Shown here: piece after piece, positions 8,668 through 19,039 of the stretch
Layout: the number at the start of each line of letters is the position of its first letter
Position numbering within the stretch: position 1 is the stretch's first letter
NCBI RefSeq assembly: GCF_018390635.1
Contig: NZ_JAHBGE010000064.1
Coordinates: 62,001-126,000, forward strand
Source: Ancylobacter lacus
GTDB lineage: Bacteria > Pseudomonadota > Alphaproteobacteria > Rhizobiales > Xanthobacteraceae
Length of the DNA: 64,000 nucleotides
Direction of reading: 5' to 3'
The notes under the pieces: generated by a model
The model's database searches: none
Seen by the model: the letters and a program-made list of their open reading frames with translations, nothing else
Told to the model about the DNA's origin: nothing
Translations under genes and position numbers: made by a program

Positions 8668-9615
8668 ATGCAACTCACCGGCATCCATCATCTCACCGCG
8701 GTCACCGCGGACGCCCGCGCCAATCACGCCTTCTACACCCGCACCCTCGGCATGCGGCTGGTCAAGAAGACGGTGAACCAGGACGACGTTTCCGCCTATC
8801 ACCTGTTCTACGCCGATGCCGAGGCCTCGCCCGGCACCGACCTCACCTTCTTCGACTGGCGCGTCGGCCCCGAGCGCCGTGGCACCAATGCGGTGATCCG
8901 CACGCTGCTGCGCGTCTCCGGCCGGGAAACGCTGGACTGGTGGGCCGAGCGGCTCACCGCGCACGGCGTCGCCCATGACGGGGTCGTGGAGCGCGACGGC
9001 CGCCTCACCCTCGATTTCGAGGACCCGGAGGGCCAGCGCCTCGCTCTGGTCGACGATGGCGGGCAGGGCGAGGCTCATCCGTGGGACCGCAGCCCGGTGC
9101 CGGCGGAGCGGCAGATCCGCGGCCTCGGCCCCATCATCATGAGCGTACCCGCCCTTGAAATGACCGAGCTGGTGCTCACCCGCGTCATGGAGATGCGCAA
9201 GGTGCGGGACTACACCCTCGCCGGCTCGACGGTGCATGTGTTCGAGATGGGTGCGGGCGGCGCGGGGGCCGAGCTCCACGTCGCGGTGGAGCCGCATCTG
9301 CCGCAGGCCCGGCAGGGCGCCGGGGCGGTGCACCATGTCGCGTTCCGCACGCCGGACGAGACCGAGTACGCCGCGTGGAACGAGCGTCTGCGCCAGCTCC
9401 GGGTGCCGTCGAGCGGTCCGGTCGACCGCTTCTACTTCCGCAGCCTCTATTTCCGCGAGCCGAACGGCATCCTGTTCGAGATCGCCACCGACGGGCCGGG
9501 TTTCGCCCAGGACGAGCCGGCCGCGGCGCTGGGCGAGACGCTGGCGCTGCCGCCCTTCCTCGAGCCGCGCCGGGTGCAGATCGAGGCGGGTCTGGTGCCG
9601 CTGCCGACGGCGTGA
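8668..9615 (+). CDS. VOC-family ring-cleaving dioxygenase (MhqO/LinE-like)
   Basis: A 315-residue protein made of two vicinal-oxygen-chelate (glyoxalase-fold) halves. The N-terminal [20 protein letters not shown] stretch and the C-terminal [14 protein letters not shown] and [16 protein letters not shown] stretches carry the expected His and Glu metal ligands. Relatives are annotated as hydroquinone/catechol-type ring-cleaving dioxygenases using Fe(II), for example MhqO of Bacillus. The substrate here is unknown. An ideal AGGAGG ribosome binding site precedes the ATG at 8668. A strong bidirectional terminator follows, so this gene appears to be a single transcription unit. Confidence 0.85.
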   Translation: MQLTGIHHLTAVTADARANHAFYTRTLGMRLVKKTVNQDDVSAYHLFYADAEASPGTDLTFFDWRVGPERRGTNAVIRTLLRVSGRETLDWWAERLTAHGVAHDGVVERDGRLTLDFEDPEGQRLALVDDGGQGEAHPWDRSPVPAERQIRGLGPIIMSVPALEMTELVLTRVMEMRKVRDYTLAGSTVHVFEMGAGGAGAELHVAVEPHLPQARQGAGAVHHVAFRTPDETEYAAWNERLRQLRVPSSGPVDRFYFRSLYFREPNGILFEIATDGPGFAQDEPAAALGETLALPPFLEPRRVQIEAGLVPLPTA

Positions 9616-9681
9616 CGGCGCCCGGAGCGGCGGGAGTGCCCCGCGGTTCCGGCTCACGAACGAACATCCGGCTCACAACGA

Positions 9682-9713
9682 AAAGCCCCGGGGCGTCGCC
9701 GCCCCGGGGCTTT
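9682..9713. terminator. Strong bidirectional terminator
   Basis: A perfect 14-base-pair stem (AAAGCCCCGGGGCG at 9682-9695, its complement at 9700-9713) with a four-base TCGC loop lies between convergent genes for the dioxygenase and thioredoxin. The A-rich left and T-rich right edges supply short U-tracts in both directions. Confidence 0.85.
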
Positions 9714-9732
9714 GTCGTTCATGCCGGCAGCA

Positions 9733-10053
9733 TCAGACCGCGCTGTTGATCCAGCTGATCAGCTTGGCCTTGGGGGCCGCGCCGACCTGACGCGACGCGA
9801 TCTTGCCGTCCTTGAACAGCAGGAGGGTCGGGATCGACATGATGCCGAACTTGGAAGCCGTCTCCGGGTTCTCGTCGACGTTCAGCTTCACGATCTTGAC
9901 CTTGCTGGCGAGTTCGCCGGCGACCTCGTCGAGGACCGGGGCCACCATGCGGCACGGGCCGCACCACTCGGCCCAGAAATCGACCAGCACCGGCTGGGAG
10001 GAATTGATGACGTCGGCCTCGAACGAGTGATCCGACACTTTCTCGACGCTCAT
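9733..10053 (-). CDS. trxA: Thioredoxin 1
   Basis: A 106-residue cytoplasmic thioredoxin. The redox-active WCGPC motif has Cys31 and Cys34, the conserved cis-proline lies in SIPTLLLFK, and length and sequence match the TrxA core family. It reduces disulfides in targets such as ribonucleotide reductase and peroxiredoxins using electrons from thioredoxin reductase. The ATG at 10053 has a GAAAGG ribosome binding site. It lies downstream of addA on the same strand with about 70 bases between; trxA following addA is a familiar alphaproteobacterial arrangement. Confidence 0.97.
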   Translation of the reverse strand: MSVEKVSDHSFEADVINSSQPVLVDFWAEWCGPCRMVAPVLDEVAGELASKVKIVKLNVDENPETASKFGIMSIPTLLLFKDGKIASRQVGAAPKAKLISWINSAV

Positions 10054-10089
10054 GGCGTGACCTTTCAGGAAACAGAACAAGTTGGATGC

Positions 10090-10119
10090 AACGTAAGAAC
10101 CCGCCCCCGCTTGCGTCAA
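10090..10119 (-). promoter_or_regulatory. Candidate sigma-70 promoter for trxA
   Basis: On the minus strand a TTGACG box (10114-10119) and a TACGTT box (10090-10095) are 18 bases apart, in the short gap between addA and trxA. The -35 box matches well and the -10 box only partly. It would let trxA be transcribed independently of the long addAB transcript. Confidence 0.4.
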
Positions 10120-10126
10120 GGATGCG

Positions 10127-13100
10127 TCACGCCGACGTGACGCCGTCCACGGCGGCATTTCGTTCCATTCTGCCAACGAGATGAACAGCAGGACCGGCGG
10201 TGTAGACCAGAACGGCCTCCACGGCGCGGCCGGGATAGAGCCGCTCCAGCAGCCGGGCATACAGCCCGACCTGCGCGATATGGTGGACCGGCGGGCGGGC
10301 GGGGGCCTGCGCATCGGTCTTGAAGTCGGCGATCAGCACGCGATCGGGCAGCACCGCGAGCCGGTCGATTCGCCCGCTCACCGCCTGCCCGGGCGCGATC
10401 TCGCCGGCGAGCGGCACCTCCGCCCGGCTGCCGGGGCCGAACAGCGGCGCCAGTTCCGTGAGGGCCAGTGTGGCGAGGGCGGTGGCGAGCACCTCCTCGC
10501 GCTGCGTCGCACTCCAGCCCGCGGCTTCGCCGTCGAGCAGCCGGCGGCCGGCGGCGGCGCGCTCGTCCTCCGGCAGTCCGGCGAGGCCGGCGAGCAGCCG
10601 GTGCACGAGGTCGCCGCGCATCAGCGCCGCCGCCCGCGCCGCGCTGCGGGTGTCGTCGAGTGTTCCGGCCGCGCCGGCGCGGGAGGGCGCGAGCGCTCCG
10701 GTGCCGGCCCCGGCGGGAGGCACGCCCGTTGCGGCACTTATGTCGCCGGTCACCGCTTCCGCCGGGCGCGCGGGCGGCGGGGGGCCGCCGTCGTCGATGG
10801 GCCGCAGCAGCCGCGCCAGCACGGCCTCGTCGTCATCGCCCACCATGGGGCTGGCGGAAGCGGAGGGCGGAGCGGCGGCGGGCGGCGGCGGGAGACCGGC
10901 CGGCCAGCGCAGCACCGTTCCCTCGAAGCCGGTGGCGGGGGCCGGCACGGACTCGGGTTCCAGCGCGGCGCGCACGAGATTGTACCAGCACTCGGCCGGG
11001 CGTGCCTTCTTGCCGTCGGCGCCGGCCACCACCAGCGTGGTTTCGGCGCGCGTCAGCGCGACGTAGAGCAGCCGCCGGTACTCGTCCATCGCCGCGGCCT
11101 CGTTGCGCCGGCGCGCTTCGGCGATGGCGGGGGTGTCGTTCCGCTTGGCCCCGGCGAGCAGCAGCAGGGGCCGGCCATCGGCGGTCTGGCTGCGCAGCAG
11201 GCCGGACTCCGAGCCGCTGCGCGGGCCGGTGGTCGTGTCGGCGAGGATGACATAGGGCGCTTCCAGACCCTTGGCGCCGTGGACGGTCATCACCCGCACC
11301 TCGTCGCGGCCGGCCTCCATGTCGCGCTTGGCCTCGGTGCCGGCGCGGCGCAGGAAGGCGAGGAAGCCGGCGAGCGAGGGGGTCTCGACGCTCTCATAGT
11401 TCCGCGCGAGGGTCAGCATCTCGTCCAGCGCGTCGGCCGCCTCCGGTCCCAGCCGGGCCAGCATGCGGGCCCGGCCGCGTTCGCGGCCGAGCACACGGGT
11501 GTAGAAGTCGAACGGGCGCAGGCTCAGCGCCTCCGGCCGCAGCCGGTCGAGCGCGGCGGCGGCGGCGGCCCATTTCGGGTCGGCGTCGGCGCGGGCCCGC
11601 AGCTCCGCCTCCAGCCGCCGGGTGCGGCCGGGCGCCAGCTTCATCAGGTCATGGTCGTCGAAGCCGAACAGCGGGCTCTTCAGCGCGCAGGCGAGCGCCA
11701 GTTCGTCGTCCGGGGCAATCAGCGCGTCGCCCAGCGCCATCAGGTCCATGACCGCGATGTGCTGGGCGACGACGAGGCGGTCGGCCCCGGCCACCGGCAC
11801 GCCGCGCTGCTTCAGCTCCCGGATCACCGATTCGAAGATCGCCCCCCGCCGGCGCACCAGCACCAGCACGTCGCCCGGCCGTATCGGTCGGGTCTCCTTG
11901 CGCAGCGCGACGGGAAAGCGCGCGGCGATGCGGGCGGCGACATGGCCCGCGATGTGGCGGGCGAGCCGGCTCACCGGGTCGTCTTCCGCCGGGGCGTCGA
12001 GCGGACGGGCCCAGGCGTTCACGTCCACGCTCTCCCCGGGCTGTTCGGGCTCCCAGATCTCGACGAGAGCGGGCAGTGCGACATGGATCGGCTGGTGGTG
12101 GGTCGGCTCCGGCGTGGCGTTGAGCCCCTGAAAGGCCTCCTCGCGGCGGAACACGGTGTCGACCGCCTGCAGGATGCCAGGGGCGGAACGGAAGGAGTGC
12201 TGCAGCTTCACCTCCGCAAAGCTGCCCGCCGGCACCAGCCGGGCGAATTCGCCGCGCATCGAGTCGAACCGCCGTGGATCGGCGCCCTGGAACGAAAAGA
12301 TCGACTGCTTCTCGTCGCCGACGACGAAGAGGCTGCGCCCCCGGGTGCTGGCGCCTTCCCCGGCGAAGAACTCCGCCACCAGCGGCCGGATCACCTCCCA
12401 CTGCTCGGGGCTGGTGTCCTGCGCCTCGTCCAGCAGCACATGGTCGATGCCCTGATCGAGCTTGTAGTGGACCCAGGCCGAGGCTCCCGAGCCGAGCAGC
12501 CGCCGCGCGAAGCTGATCATGTCGGCGAAGTCCAGCGTGCCCCGGGCGCGTTTTTCCCGCTCGTAGCGGCAGCGGGCCTCGCGGGCGAGCACCAGCGCGG
12601 CGAGGCTGCGCTCGGCGGCGCGGGCGGCGAACAGGTCGCGCACCAGCGGCACCAGCCGGTCGCGCTCGGCGAGAAGCTGGCTGTAGCGCGCCTGCACGAT
12701 CTCCTTGCGGCCGAACTGGCTGTCGCCATAGGGCTCGCCATTCTCCTTGAAGAACACCCCGATATAGAGATCGGCGGCCCCTTCCAGCGGCGCGGCGGCG
12801 GCTTCCAGCAGCGCGCTGCCGCGCTTGGCGCAGTTGCCGCCCTCCGTCAGCAGCGCCTGACCCAGCCCCAGCCATGCGCCGCGTGGCAGCAGCGTTCCAT
12901 TGAGGATGGCATGCTCCACGCCGGCAACGTCCACCCCCGGCGGGCACCCCACCGCAGCGGCGATGTCCGCGGCGTCGGCGTCCAGTGCGGCCGGCTGGTC
13001 GATCAGCTCACCGATGAGCGCCGGCAGCGTGCCGTCGGACACGAAGCCGAGCAGCGTCGCCAGCGCGCGCCCGAGCGGGCCGTCCGGTGTGCCGGCGGCT

Positions 13101-13636
13101 TCCAGCACAACCTCCTCGCGTACCCGGGCCAGCAGCTCGGCCCGGGCGGATTCGTCGAGATCGCTGAATCCCGCCGGAACTCCGGCCTCGAACGGAAAGC
13201 GGTGCAGCAGCGCGCTGCAGAAGGCGTGGATGGTCTGGATCTTGAGGCCGCCCGGCGTTTCCAGCGCGGCGGCGAACAGCCGGCGGGCGCGTGCGCGGCG
13301 CGCGGCTGCCGGCTCCCGGCCGTCGATCCCGTCGGCCGCCGCAATGCGGGCGTCGAGCGCCCCGTCGTCCAGGCTCACCCACTCCCGCAGTTCGTTGAGC
13401 ACGCGGATCGACATGTTGGCGGCGGCCGCCTTGGTGTAGGTGAGGCAGAGGATGCGCGAGGGCGCGACCTCCCGCAGCAGCAACCTTATCACCCGGCGGG
13501 CGAGCACGTGGGTCTTGCCGGAGCCGGCATTGGCCGCGACCCAGGCCGACAGCGCCGGGTCGGATGCCGTGGTCTGCAGCGCGGTGGCGGCGCGGGCAGG
13601 GGCGGTGTCGAGCGAGCCGCGGACCGTTTCGTTCAT
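10127..13636 (-). CDS. addA: Double-strand break repair helicase-nuclease AddA
   Basis: A 1169-residue UvrD/Rep-like helicase with a C-terminal RecB-type nuclease. Walker A is [16 protein letters not shown] near residue 35, [14 protein letters not shown] is the Walker B region, and later helicase motifs include [15 protein letters not shown]. The C-terminus has the nuclease signature: GRIDRL, then IADFKTD with the catalytic Asp and Lys near residues 1103-1105, then QVGLYARLL. With AddB it resects double-strand ends for RecA loading. The ATG at 13636 overlaps the addB stop by four bases (ATGA), showing translational coupling. Length is normal for alphaproteobacterial AddA. Confidence 0.95.
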   Translation of the reverse strand: MNETVRGSLDTAPARAATALQTTASDPALSAWVAANAGSGKTHVLARRVIRLLLREVAPSRILCLTYTKAAAANMSIRVLNELREWVSLDDGALDARIAAADGIDGREPAAARRARARRLFAAALETPGGLKIQTIHAFCSALLHRFPFEAGVPAGFSDLDESARAELLARVREEVVLEAAGTPDGPLGRALATLLGFVSDGTLPALIGELIDQPAALDADAADIAAAVGCPPGVDVAGVEHAILNGTLLPRGAWLGLGQALLTEGGNCAKRGSALLEAAAAPLEGAADLYIGVFFKENGEPYGDSQFGRKEIVQARYSQLLAERDRLVPLVRDLFAARAAERSLAALVLAREARCRYEREKRARGTLDFADMISFARRLLGSGASAWVHYKLDQGIDHVLLDEAQDTSPEQWEVIRPLVAEFFAGEGASTRGRSLFVVGDEKQSIFSFQGADPRRFDSMRGEFARLVPAGSFAEVKLQHSFRSAPGILQAVDTVFRREEAFQGLNATPEPTHHQPIHVALPALVEIWEPEQPGESVDVNAWARPLDAPAEDDPVSRLARHIAGHVAARIAARFPVALRKETRPIRPGDVLVLVRRRGAIFESVIRELKQRGVPVAGADRLVVAQHIAVMDLMALGDALIAPDDELALACALKSPLFGFDDHDLMKLAPGRTRRLEAELRARADADPKWAAAAAALDRLRPEALSLRPFDFYTRVLGRERGRARMLARLGPEAADALDEMLTLARNYESVETPSLAGFLAFLRRAGTEAKRDMEAGRDEVRVMTVHGAKGLEAPYVILADTTTGPRSGSESGLLRSQTADGRPLLLLAGAKRNDTPAIAEARRRNEAAAMDEYRRLLYVALTRAETTLVVAGADGKKARPAECWYNLVRAALEPESVPAPATGFEGTVLRWPAGLPPPPAAAPPSASASPMVGDDDEAVLARLLRPIDDGGPPPPARPAEAVTGDISAATGVPPAGAGTGALAPSRAGAAGTLDDTRSAARAAALMRGDLVHRLLAGLAGLPEDERAAAGRRLLDGEAAGWSATQREEVLATALATLALTELAPLFGPGSRAEVPLAGEIAPGQAVSGRIDRLAVLPDRVLIADFKTDAQAPARPPVHHIAQVGLYARLLERLYPGRAVEAVLVYTAGPAVHLVGRMERNAAVDGVTSA

Positions 13637-16600
13637 TCCGCCGCAGCCTCCCCGCTGACCGACCATTCCTTGACCCGGGCGAGATGATCGTAGTCGCCGA
13701 AGCGGTTGCGGAACATCGGCCGGCGCAGCGCGAGATAGCCCTGCGCCTCGTTCTCGAAGGCCAGCACCAGCTCCCTGAGCCGCTCCAGCGCCTGCTCGGC
13801 GAGCGCGGCGGCGCCGAGGCCCTCGCGCGCGTCCACCGCGCTTTTCGCCTCCAGCGGCACCGCGCCGGCGCCGAGCTTGACATAGACCAGCTCGCTCGCC
13901 GGCCAGGGCGGCACGTTGCGGAAGCCGTTGGCCTTCGCCATGGCGGCCTCCAGCGGGAGCTGCGGGGAGTAGCTGGCGTGGGTCTGGCGGGCGGTGGGTA
14001 CCGTGCCGGTCTTGAAGTCGAGGATGGCGAGCGAGCCGCCGCGCCCGATCTCGATCCGGTCGGCCCGCCCGGTGAGGGTGAAGGGCCCGCGCGTGCCGGC
14101 CAGTTCGATCCGGCCGGCGGTTTCCGCGACGATCCTTGGCCGGTCCGCGCGCCGCTCGCGCTCCCAGGCGATGAAGCGCGGGATCAGCCGCTCGAACCGG
14201 GCCCACCATACCGCGTGCTCGGCGGGATAGATGGCGAGGTCGGCGAAGGCCGCCCGCCCCATCTGCGCGAGAAGGACCTCGGCCGCCTCGGGCAGCGCCT
14301 CGGGATAGGCCGCGGCGAAGGTGCCGAGCGCCTGGTGCACCGCATTGCCGCGTTCGGCCCCGCCCGGCTCCTCGTCCAGCCGGTCGAGCGGGCGCAGGCC
14401 GAGGACGTGGCGGGCATAGATCGAATAGGGGTCGCGCAGCCAGGTCTCGATCTCGGTGACGCTGAGCCGTGTCGGGCGCAGCTCCACCGGCGGCTTCGGC
14501 GCCGGACGCTCGATGGCGGGAAGGCGCGGCGCGGTGTCGAGCCGGCCGGCCAGCCGGCGCAGCCGGTCCCCGCGCGCCACCGCCGCGGACCAGCGCCGTT
14601 CCCCGGCCACGGCGGCGAGCCGCTGGAGGAAGCGCGAGGGCACGGTCGGCGCCCCGCCGAGCTTGCCGGCCCGGCTGAGGATCACCTCGCGGGCGCCGCA
14701 GAGCTGGGCGAAGTCGTGGGCGGCAAGGCCGATGCGCCGCTCCGGGGCGTCGAGCCCCAGCGCCGCGCGCATCGGCCGGCTGAGCCAGGGATCGGTGCGC
14801 ACCGCCGCGGGCCAGCCATCCTCCACCAGCCCCGCCAGCACCACGCGGTCCACCGCCACCAGCCGGGCCTCCAGCGGCCCCAGGATGCGCAGCCGTGCCG
14901 CGGCGAGCGGCGCCCGCACCGGGATCGCGGCGAGCAGCTTCGGCAGCGCCTCCGCGTAGTCGAACAGGCTCATCGGCGCCGCCCATTCCGCGCCATCGGC
15001 GAGAGCGGCGAAGGCGTCGTCCAGCGGCGCGACCGCCTCCGGCACCCCGGCCACGGCGAGGAGGGTGGCCCGGTGCGCGGCGACCAGTTCGGCGAAGGGG
15101 CGCTCCGGTCCGGCCAGGGCCTCCAGCGGCCCGAAGGCGGCGGCAATGCGCTCGGCGAGGCCCAGCGCAGCCTCCTGCGCCGCCCGGGGCAGGCTCGCCC
15201 GCACGTCGCTGCGGTGGAAGGCCTCCGGGGCGAAGCCGCGTGTCGCGGCGAGCAGGCCGGCCGAGCCGGTTGCCGGCCGTGGCCCGCGCAGCACCATCAG
15301 TTCCAGCGCGTCGGCGGCGGCGGCATGGGCCTCGCGGGCGGTGCCGAACCCGGCCAGCGGGTGGCGCAGCAGCGCGGCGAGCGGCACCGGCGCCAGCCTC
15401 TGCTGCGCGGTTTCCGCCACCAGCCGGGCGAAGCGGCCGGCCGGTGTCTCGGAGAGCGGCACGCCGGCGGAATCGTCGATGGCGACCCCGAAGCGCAGCA
15501 GTTCCGCCGCCACCCGGCGCGCAAGGTCTCGATCGGGCGTCACCAGCGCGGCCGTGCGCCCCGGCGCTTCCAGCGCCTCGCGCAGGGCAATGGCAATGGC
15601 GAGGGCCTCCTCGCGGGCGTCGTCGGCCACCACCACCGTAAGGCCGGAAAGGGCCGCGTCGAAGCCGGCGGCGATGTCCGTCTTTTTCTCGAGACCGGCC
15701 CAGGCCTCGGTGGTGCCGGCCGGGCGCAGCGCTTCCGAGAGCAGCAACGCGCGTCCATGTTCGGCCGGTGGCGCCAGCACCTCCACCTCCCTGCGCGTGA
15801 TGCCGAGCCGTGCCAGCAGCCCGGCGAGGCCGAATTGCGGGTGGCTCGGGCAGGGGTGGGCGGGGTCGGTGAGGGCGGCCCAGGCGGCATCGTCGAGGTC
15901 GGTGTCGAGCCCCGGCAGCACCAGGCAGCCGAGGGGCAGCCGCGCCACCGCGTTCAGCAGCCGTGCGGTGCGCGGCATCGAGCCGGTCGAGCCTGCCGCG
16001 ATCACCGGCCCGGCGGCGACACCCAGACGGGTGAGGCGGGCGGCTTCGGCGTCGATCAATTGGTCGCGCCGCGCCCCCGCATCGGCCCGCCCCATGGCGG
16101 CGAGCAGGGCGGGCCAGGCGGTGCGCGCGATCTTGAGGAAGTCGAGCGCGACGTCCCAATAGGCGTCGTGCTCGCCGGGCACCAGCGTGTCGAGCCGGGC
16201 CCAGTCGACATCCTGCGCCGACATCTCGTCGATCAGCCCGGCCAGCGCGTCGGCCAGCCCGATCTCGGCACCCGGGCCGGAGGCGACCGCCGCCCGGTCG
16301 TCGCCCGCCCGCAGGGCAAGCCGCCAGCGTCGCACCAGATGGGCGAGCGCGAGCCGGCGCGTGGTTTCCGGCACCGGCTCGGGCGGATCGGGAAAGGCGT
16401 CGGCAAAGGCCAGCGTGTCCTCGTCGACATCGCCCAGCGGCACGATGCGCGGCAGCAGCGCCACCCCGGCCGGGCCGCGCCGCACCAGCGCATCGGCGAA
16501 CAGCCGCCCGGCGCGGCGGGTCGGCAGGAAGACGGTGGCGGAGGCGAGCGCCAGCGGGTCGTGGCGCGGGGCGAAGCCGTGCACCAGCTCGCCATCGAGC

Positions 16601-16674
16601 AGCGCGTCGGCCAGCCGGTCGAGGAAGGGCACGGAAGCCGGGATGGTGCCCACGCGGGGAAGGTCCGGTCGCAT
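13633..16674 (-). CDS. addB: Double-strand break repair protein AddB
   Basis: A 1013-residue subunit of the AddAB helicase-nuclease. The N-terminal half contains a degenerate helicase-like region (FLPTRRAGRLFADAL near residue 57). The C-terminal half has a RecB-type nuclease domain with GRADRIEI and LDFKTG (catalytic Asp-x-Lys near residue 884). The protein contains only a couple of cysteines, so it lacks the four-cysteine iron-sulfur cluster of Bacillus AddB, as is usual for the alphaproteobacterial type. The ATG at 16674 has a weak purine-rich ribosome binding site. It lies 32 bases downstream of murU and overlaps addA. Confidence 0.93.
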   Translation of the reverse strand: MRPDLPRVGTIPASVPFLDRLADALLDGELVHGFAPRHDPLALASATVFLPTRRAGRLFADALVRRGPAGVALLPRIVPLGDVDEDTLAFADAFPDPPEPVPETTRRLALAHLVRRWRLALRAGDDRAAVASGPGAEIGLADALAGLIDEMSAQDVDWARLDTLVPGEHDAYWDVALDFLKIARTAWPALLAAMGRADAGARRDQLIDAEAARLTRLGVAAGPVIAAGSTGSMPRTARLLNAVARLPLGCLVLPGLDTDLDDAAWAALTDPAHPCPSHPQFGLAGLLARLGITRREVEVLAPPAEHGRALLLSEALRPAGTTEAWAGLEKKTDIAAGFDAALSGLTVVVADDAREEALAIAIALREALEAPGRTAALVTPDRDLARRVAAELLRFGVAIDDSAGVPLSETPAGRFARLVAETAQQRLAPVPLAALLRHPLAGFGTAREAHAAAADALELMVLRGPRPATGSAGLLAATRGFAPEAFHRSDVRASLPRAAQEAALGLAERIAAAFGPLEALAGPERPFAELVAAHRATLLAVAGVPEAVAPLDDAFAALADGAEWAAPMSLFDYAEALPKLLAAIPVRAPLAAARLRILGPLEARLVAVDRVVLAGLVEDGWPAAVRTDPWLSRPMRAALGLDAPERRIGLAAHDFAQLCGAREVILSRAGKLGGAPTVPSRFLQRLAAVAGERRWSAAVARGDRLRRLAGRLDTAPRLPAIERPAPKPPVELRPTRLSVTEIETWLRDPYSIYARHVLGLRPLDRLDEEPGGAERGNAVHQALGTFAAAYPEALPEAAEVLLAQMGRAAFADLAIYPAEHAVWWARFERLIPRFIAWERERRADRPRIVAETAGRIELAGTRGPFTLTGRADRIEIGRGGSLAILDFKTGTVPTARQTHASYSPQLPLEAAMAKANGFRNVPPWPASELVYVKLGAGAVPLEAKSAVDAREGLGAAALAEQALERLRELVLAFENEAQGYLALRRPMFRNRFGDYDHLARVKEWSVSGEAAAE

Positions 16675-16706
16675 CGGCTGTCCCTCGCTGTTCGCCGGCC
16701 GCGGGG

Positions 16707-17426
16707 TCAGTCGACCGAGCGGCGGATCGCTTCCTCGGCCTGCCCGATCGCCTCGGGCGTGCCCACATGCATCCATACACCCTCAAGTCGCAGGCCGAAC
16801 AGCCGTCCCGCCTCGGCGGCGCGGCGGAACAGCCGGTTGAGGGAGAAGGCGCCCTGCGGCGCGGCGGCGAACACCTCCGGCCGCCACAGCGCCGCGCCGG
16901 CATAGACGAAGGGGGCGACCGCCCGCTCGGGGCGCGGGGTCAGCCGGCCTTCGCCGTCCATCACGAAATCGCCGCGCCCGTCATAGCCGATCGAGGTGAC
17001 GGTCGCGGCGCAGAGCAGCAGCGCGTCCATGCAGAGGGGGTCGAACCCCTCCGCCAGCGCCGGCAGGTTCGGGGTGATGCCCTCGATCCAGATCGTGTCG
17101 GCATTGATGGTGAGGAAGGGCTCGTGCCCCAGCAGCGGCAGCGCCCGCACCACGCCGCCGCCGGTCTCCAGCAGGGCGTCGCGCTCGTCCGAGATCACGA
17201 TGCGCGGCGTCCGGCGGCGGGCGAGATGGCGGATCAGCATCTCGGCGTGGTGGTGGACATTGACGATGGCGGTCTCGATGCCGGCTTCTTCCAGCCGGTC
17301 CAGCACATGGTCGACCAGCGCCCGCCCGGCGACCTCCACCAGCGGCTTGGGCCGGCTGTCGGTGAGCGGGCGCATGCGGGTGCCGAGCCCGGCGGCCAGC
17401 ACCATGGCGGTTCGGACCGGCCTCAT
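16707..17426 (-). CDS. murU: N-acetylmuramate-1-phosphate uridylyltransferase (MurU-like)
   Basis: A 239-residue nucleotidyltransferase. The N-terminal signature LAAGLGTRMRPLTDSRPKPL, followed by a later NADTIW metal-binding region, is characteristic. The context makes MurU the best reading: it directly follows, with a four-base ATGA overlap, a gene whose C-terminal part is the AmgK-type sugar kinase. AmgK phosphorylates MurNAc at the anomeric carbon and MurU converts the product to UDP-MurNAc, a recycling route that bypasses fosfomycin-sensitive MurA. This route is known from Pseudomonas and Caulobacter. A generic mannose-1-phosphate guanylyltransferase is the alternative annotation. Confidence 0.85.
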   Translation of the reverse strand: MRPVRTAMVLAAGLGTRMRPLTDSRPKPLVEVAGRALVDHVLDRLEEAGIETAIVNVHHHAEMLIRHLARRRTPRIVISDERDALLETGGGVVRALPLLGHEPFLTINADTIWIEGITPNLPALAEGFDPLCMDALLLCAATVTSIGYDGRGDFVMDGEGRLTPRPERAVAPFVYAGAALWRPEVFAAAPQGAFSLNRLFRRAAEAGRLFGLRLEGVWMHVGTPEAIGQAEEAIRRSVD

Positions 17427-19036
17427 CGGGTCGGAACCGCACCGCCTGCAGCGGCCTCGGCCGGGGGTGGTGGAACGTGAATGTCGTACCACGCCTTCAG
17501 CTCCGCCAGATCGGGGAAGGCGAGGCTGCGCTCCAGATGGCGCCAGATGCGCGGGATGTGGCGCAGGTAATGCGGCTTGCCGTCGCGCCGGTTCAGCCGG
17601 GCGAAGATGCCGAGGATCTTGCTGGAACGCTGCGCTCCCATGATGGCGTAGCTGGCGAGGAAGCTCGGCACCGAGAAGGCCGGTTCGCTGCGGCGGCGGC
17701 CGACATAGCGGGCGAGCAGTTCCAGCTCCAGCTTTTCCGGCACGTCGATGCGGGCGTCCTGGGTGAGCGACACCACATCATAGGCGGGCGGACCCATCAG
17801 CGCGTCCTGGAAATCCAGCAGTCCGACCCGGGCCAGCCCCTCGCGGGCGGGCAGCCACATCAGGTTGGGCGAGTGGTAGTCGCGCAGCACCCAGACCGGC
17901 TTCTGGGCGAGCGATCCCTGCAGCGCGGCGGTCCACAGCCGGCGGAACTGGGCGCGCGCGGCATCCGGCAGGGCCGGGGCGCCGCGATGCGGGCGGTACC
18001 AGTCGAGCAGCAGCTCGACCTCGATCAGCATGGCTTCGAGGTCGTAGCGCGGCAGGGTGTAGTCCACCCGCGGCCCGACCGGCAGCCGGTGCGGCAAGTC
18101 GAGCGCGTGCAGCGCGGCGAGCACGTCGACCGCGGCCTCGTAGCGCTCGACGATGGGGGCCGGCGGCGTGCCTTCCACCACCCCGTCGAGGCCGAAATCC
18201 TCCAGCACCAGCAGCCCTTCCTGCAGGTCGGCGGCGTGAATGGCGGGGGCGGAGAACCCCCGCTGCTTCAGCCCGCGGGCCAGCGCCACGAAGGGCGTCA
18301 CGTCCTCGGCGAGATGGGCGATGGCGCTGTAGGGCCGGCCATCCCGCACCGGGGGGCCGTCCGGCTGGCGCGGCGCGTTCATCAGGATGGCGGTGCGCTC
18401 GCCGAGGGTGAGGCGTTCATAGGCCCGGCTGGAGGCGTCGCCCTGCAGGTGGCGCCGCCGGGCCGGGCCGAAGCTCGACATGTCGATGAGCCGGCGCGTC
18501 GCCCGCATCCGCGCCAGCGCCACGCCCAGCCGGCCATGGCCGACGAGGCGCATGCGCCGCACCGTGGGGGCCGCCCCCGGCACCATGGAAATGCTGATGT
18601 CGAGCCGGTCGGGTTCCAGCAGGCCGCGGGCGCGGTCCGGCCATTCCACCAGCACGAAAGCACCGTCCGCCATCTCCGACCAGCCGATCTCCTCGATCTC
18701 GTCCGTGCTCTCGATGCGGTAGAAATCGGCATGCACCAGCCGGCCCCGCGGCAGGTCGTACATCTGCACCAGGGTGAAGGTCGGGCTCGGCACCTCCAGC
18801 CGGGCATCGCCGGCGATCTCGCGGATCAGCGCCCGCGCCAGCGTGGTCTTGCCGGCGCCGAGGTCGCCCGACAGCGCCACCATGTCGCCCGGCGAGAGCA
18901 TCATGGCGAGGTCCATCGCAAGGCGGCCGGTGGCGCTCTCGTCGGGCAGGACCACGTCCCAGGTGCTGGACGTCATGGGGGCCTCGGTCGGCGGGGCGCT
19001 GGGCCGGGGAGGTGCGGGCGGGGGCGTCTCGGCCAT
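17423..19036 (-). CDS. tsaE-amgK: TsaE-AmgK fusion: tRNA t6A ATPase plus cell-wall sugar kinase
   Basis: A 537-residue two-domain protein. Residues about 25-170 are TsaE (YjeE): Walker A GDLGAGKTT at 57-65, SPTFTLVQMYD and HADFYRIES, the ATPase needed for the t6A37 tRNA modification. Residues about 190-525 are an aminoglycoside-phosphotransferase-fold kinase with RDYHSPNLMW (catalytic loop) and GLLDFQDALMGPPAYDV (metal-binding loop), matching AmgK, the N-acetylmuramate/GlcNAc anomeric kinase. The stop overlaps the murU start. The long Pro-rich N-terminus suggests an alternative start at Met21. The fusion is common in alphaproteobacteria, but why t6A and wall recycling share one polypeptide is not obvious. 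Confidence 0.9.
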   Translation of the reverse strand: MAETPPPAPPRPSAPPTEAPMTSSTWDVVLPDESATGRLAMDLAMMLSPGDMVALSGDLGAGKTTLARALIREIAGDARLEVPSPTFTLVQMYDLPRGRLVHADFYRIESTDEIEEIGWSEMADGAFVLVEWPDRARGLLEPDRLDISISMVPGAAPTVRRMRLVGHGRLGVALARMRATRRLIDMSSFGPARRRHLQGDASSRAYERLTLGERTAILMNAPRQPDGPPVRDGRPYSAIAHLAEDVTPFVALARGLKQRGFSAPAIHAADLQEGLLVLEDFGLDGVVEGTPPAPIVERYEAAVDVLAALHALDLPHRLPVGPRVDYTLPRYDLEAMLIEVELLLDWYRPHRGAPALPDAARAQFRRLWTAALQGSLAQKPVWVLRDYHSPNLMWLPAREGLARVGLLDFQDALMGPPAYDVVSLTQDARIDVPEKLELELLARYVGRRRSEPAFSVPSFLASYAIMGAQRSSKILGIFARLNRRDGKPHYLRHIPRIWRHLERSLAFPDLAELKAWYDIHVPPPPAEAAAGGAVPTR

Positions 19037-19039
19037 GGG

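Noticed and set aside
10127-16903. Continuous minus-strand frame joining addA and the region of addB
   Set aside because: Only the part from 13636 down is AddA; the remainder is out of frame with the real AddB, so this is not an AddA-AddB fusion.
13564-16905. Plus-strand open frame of over 1,100 codons opposite addB
   Set aside because: It is rich in Arg, Gly, Ala and His, has no recognisable domain, and mirrors addB; long antisense frames are expected in GC-rich genes.
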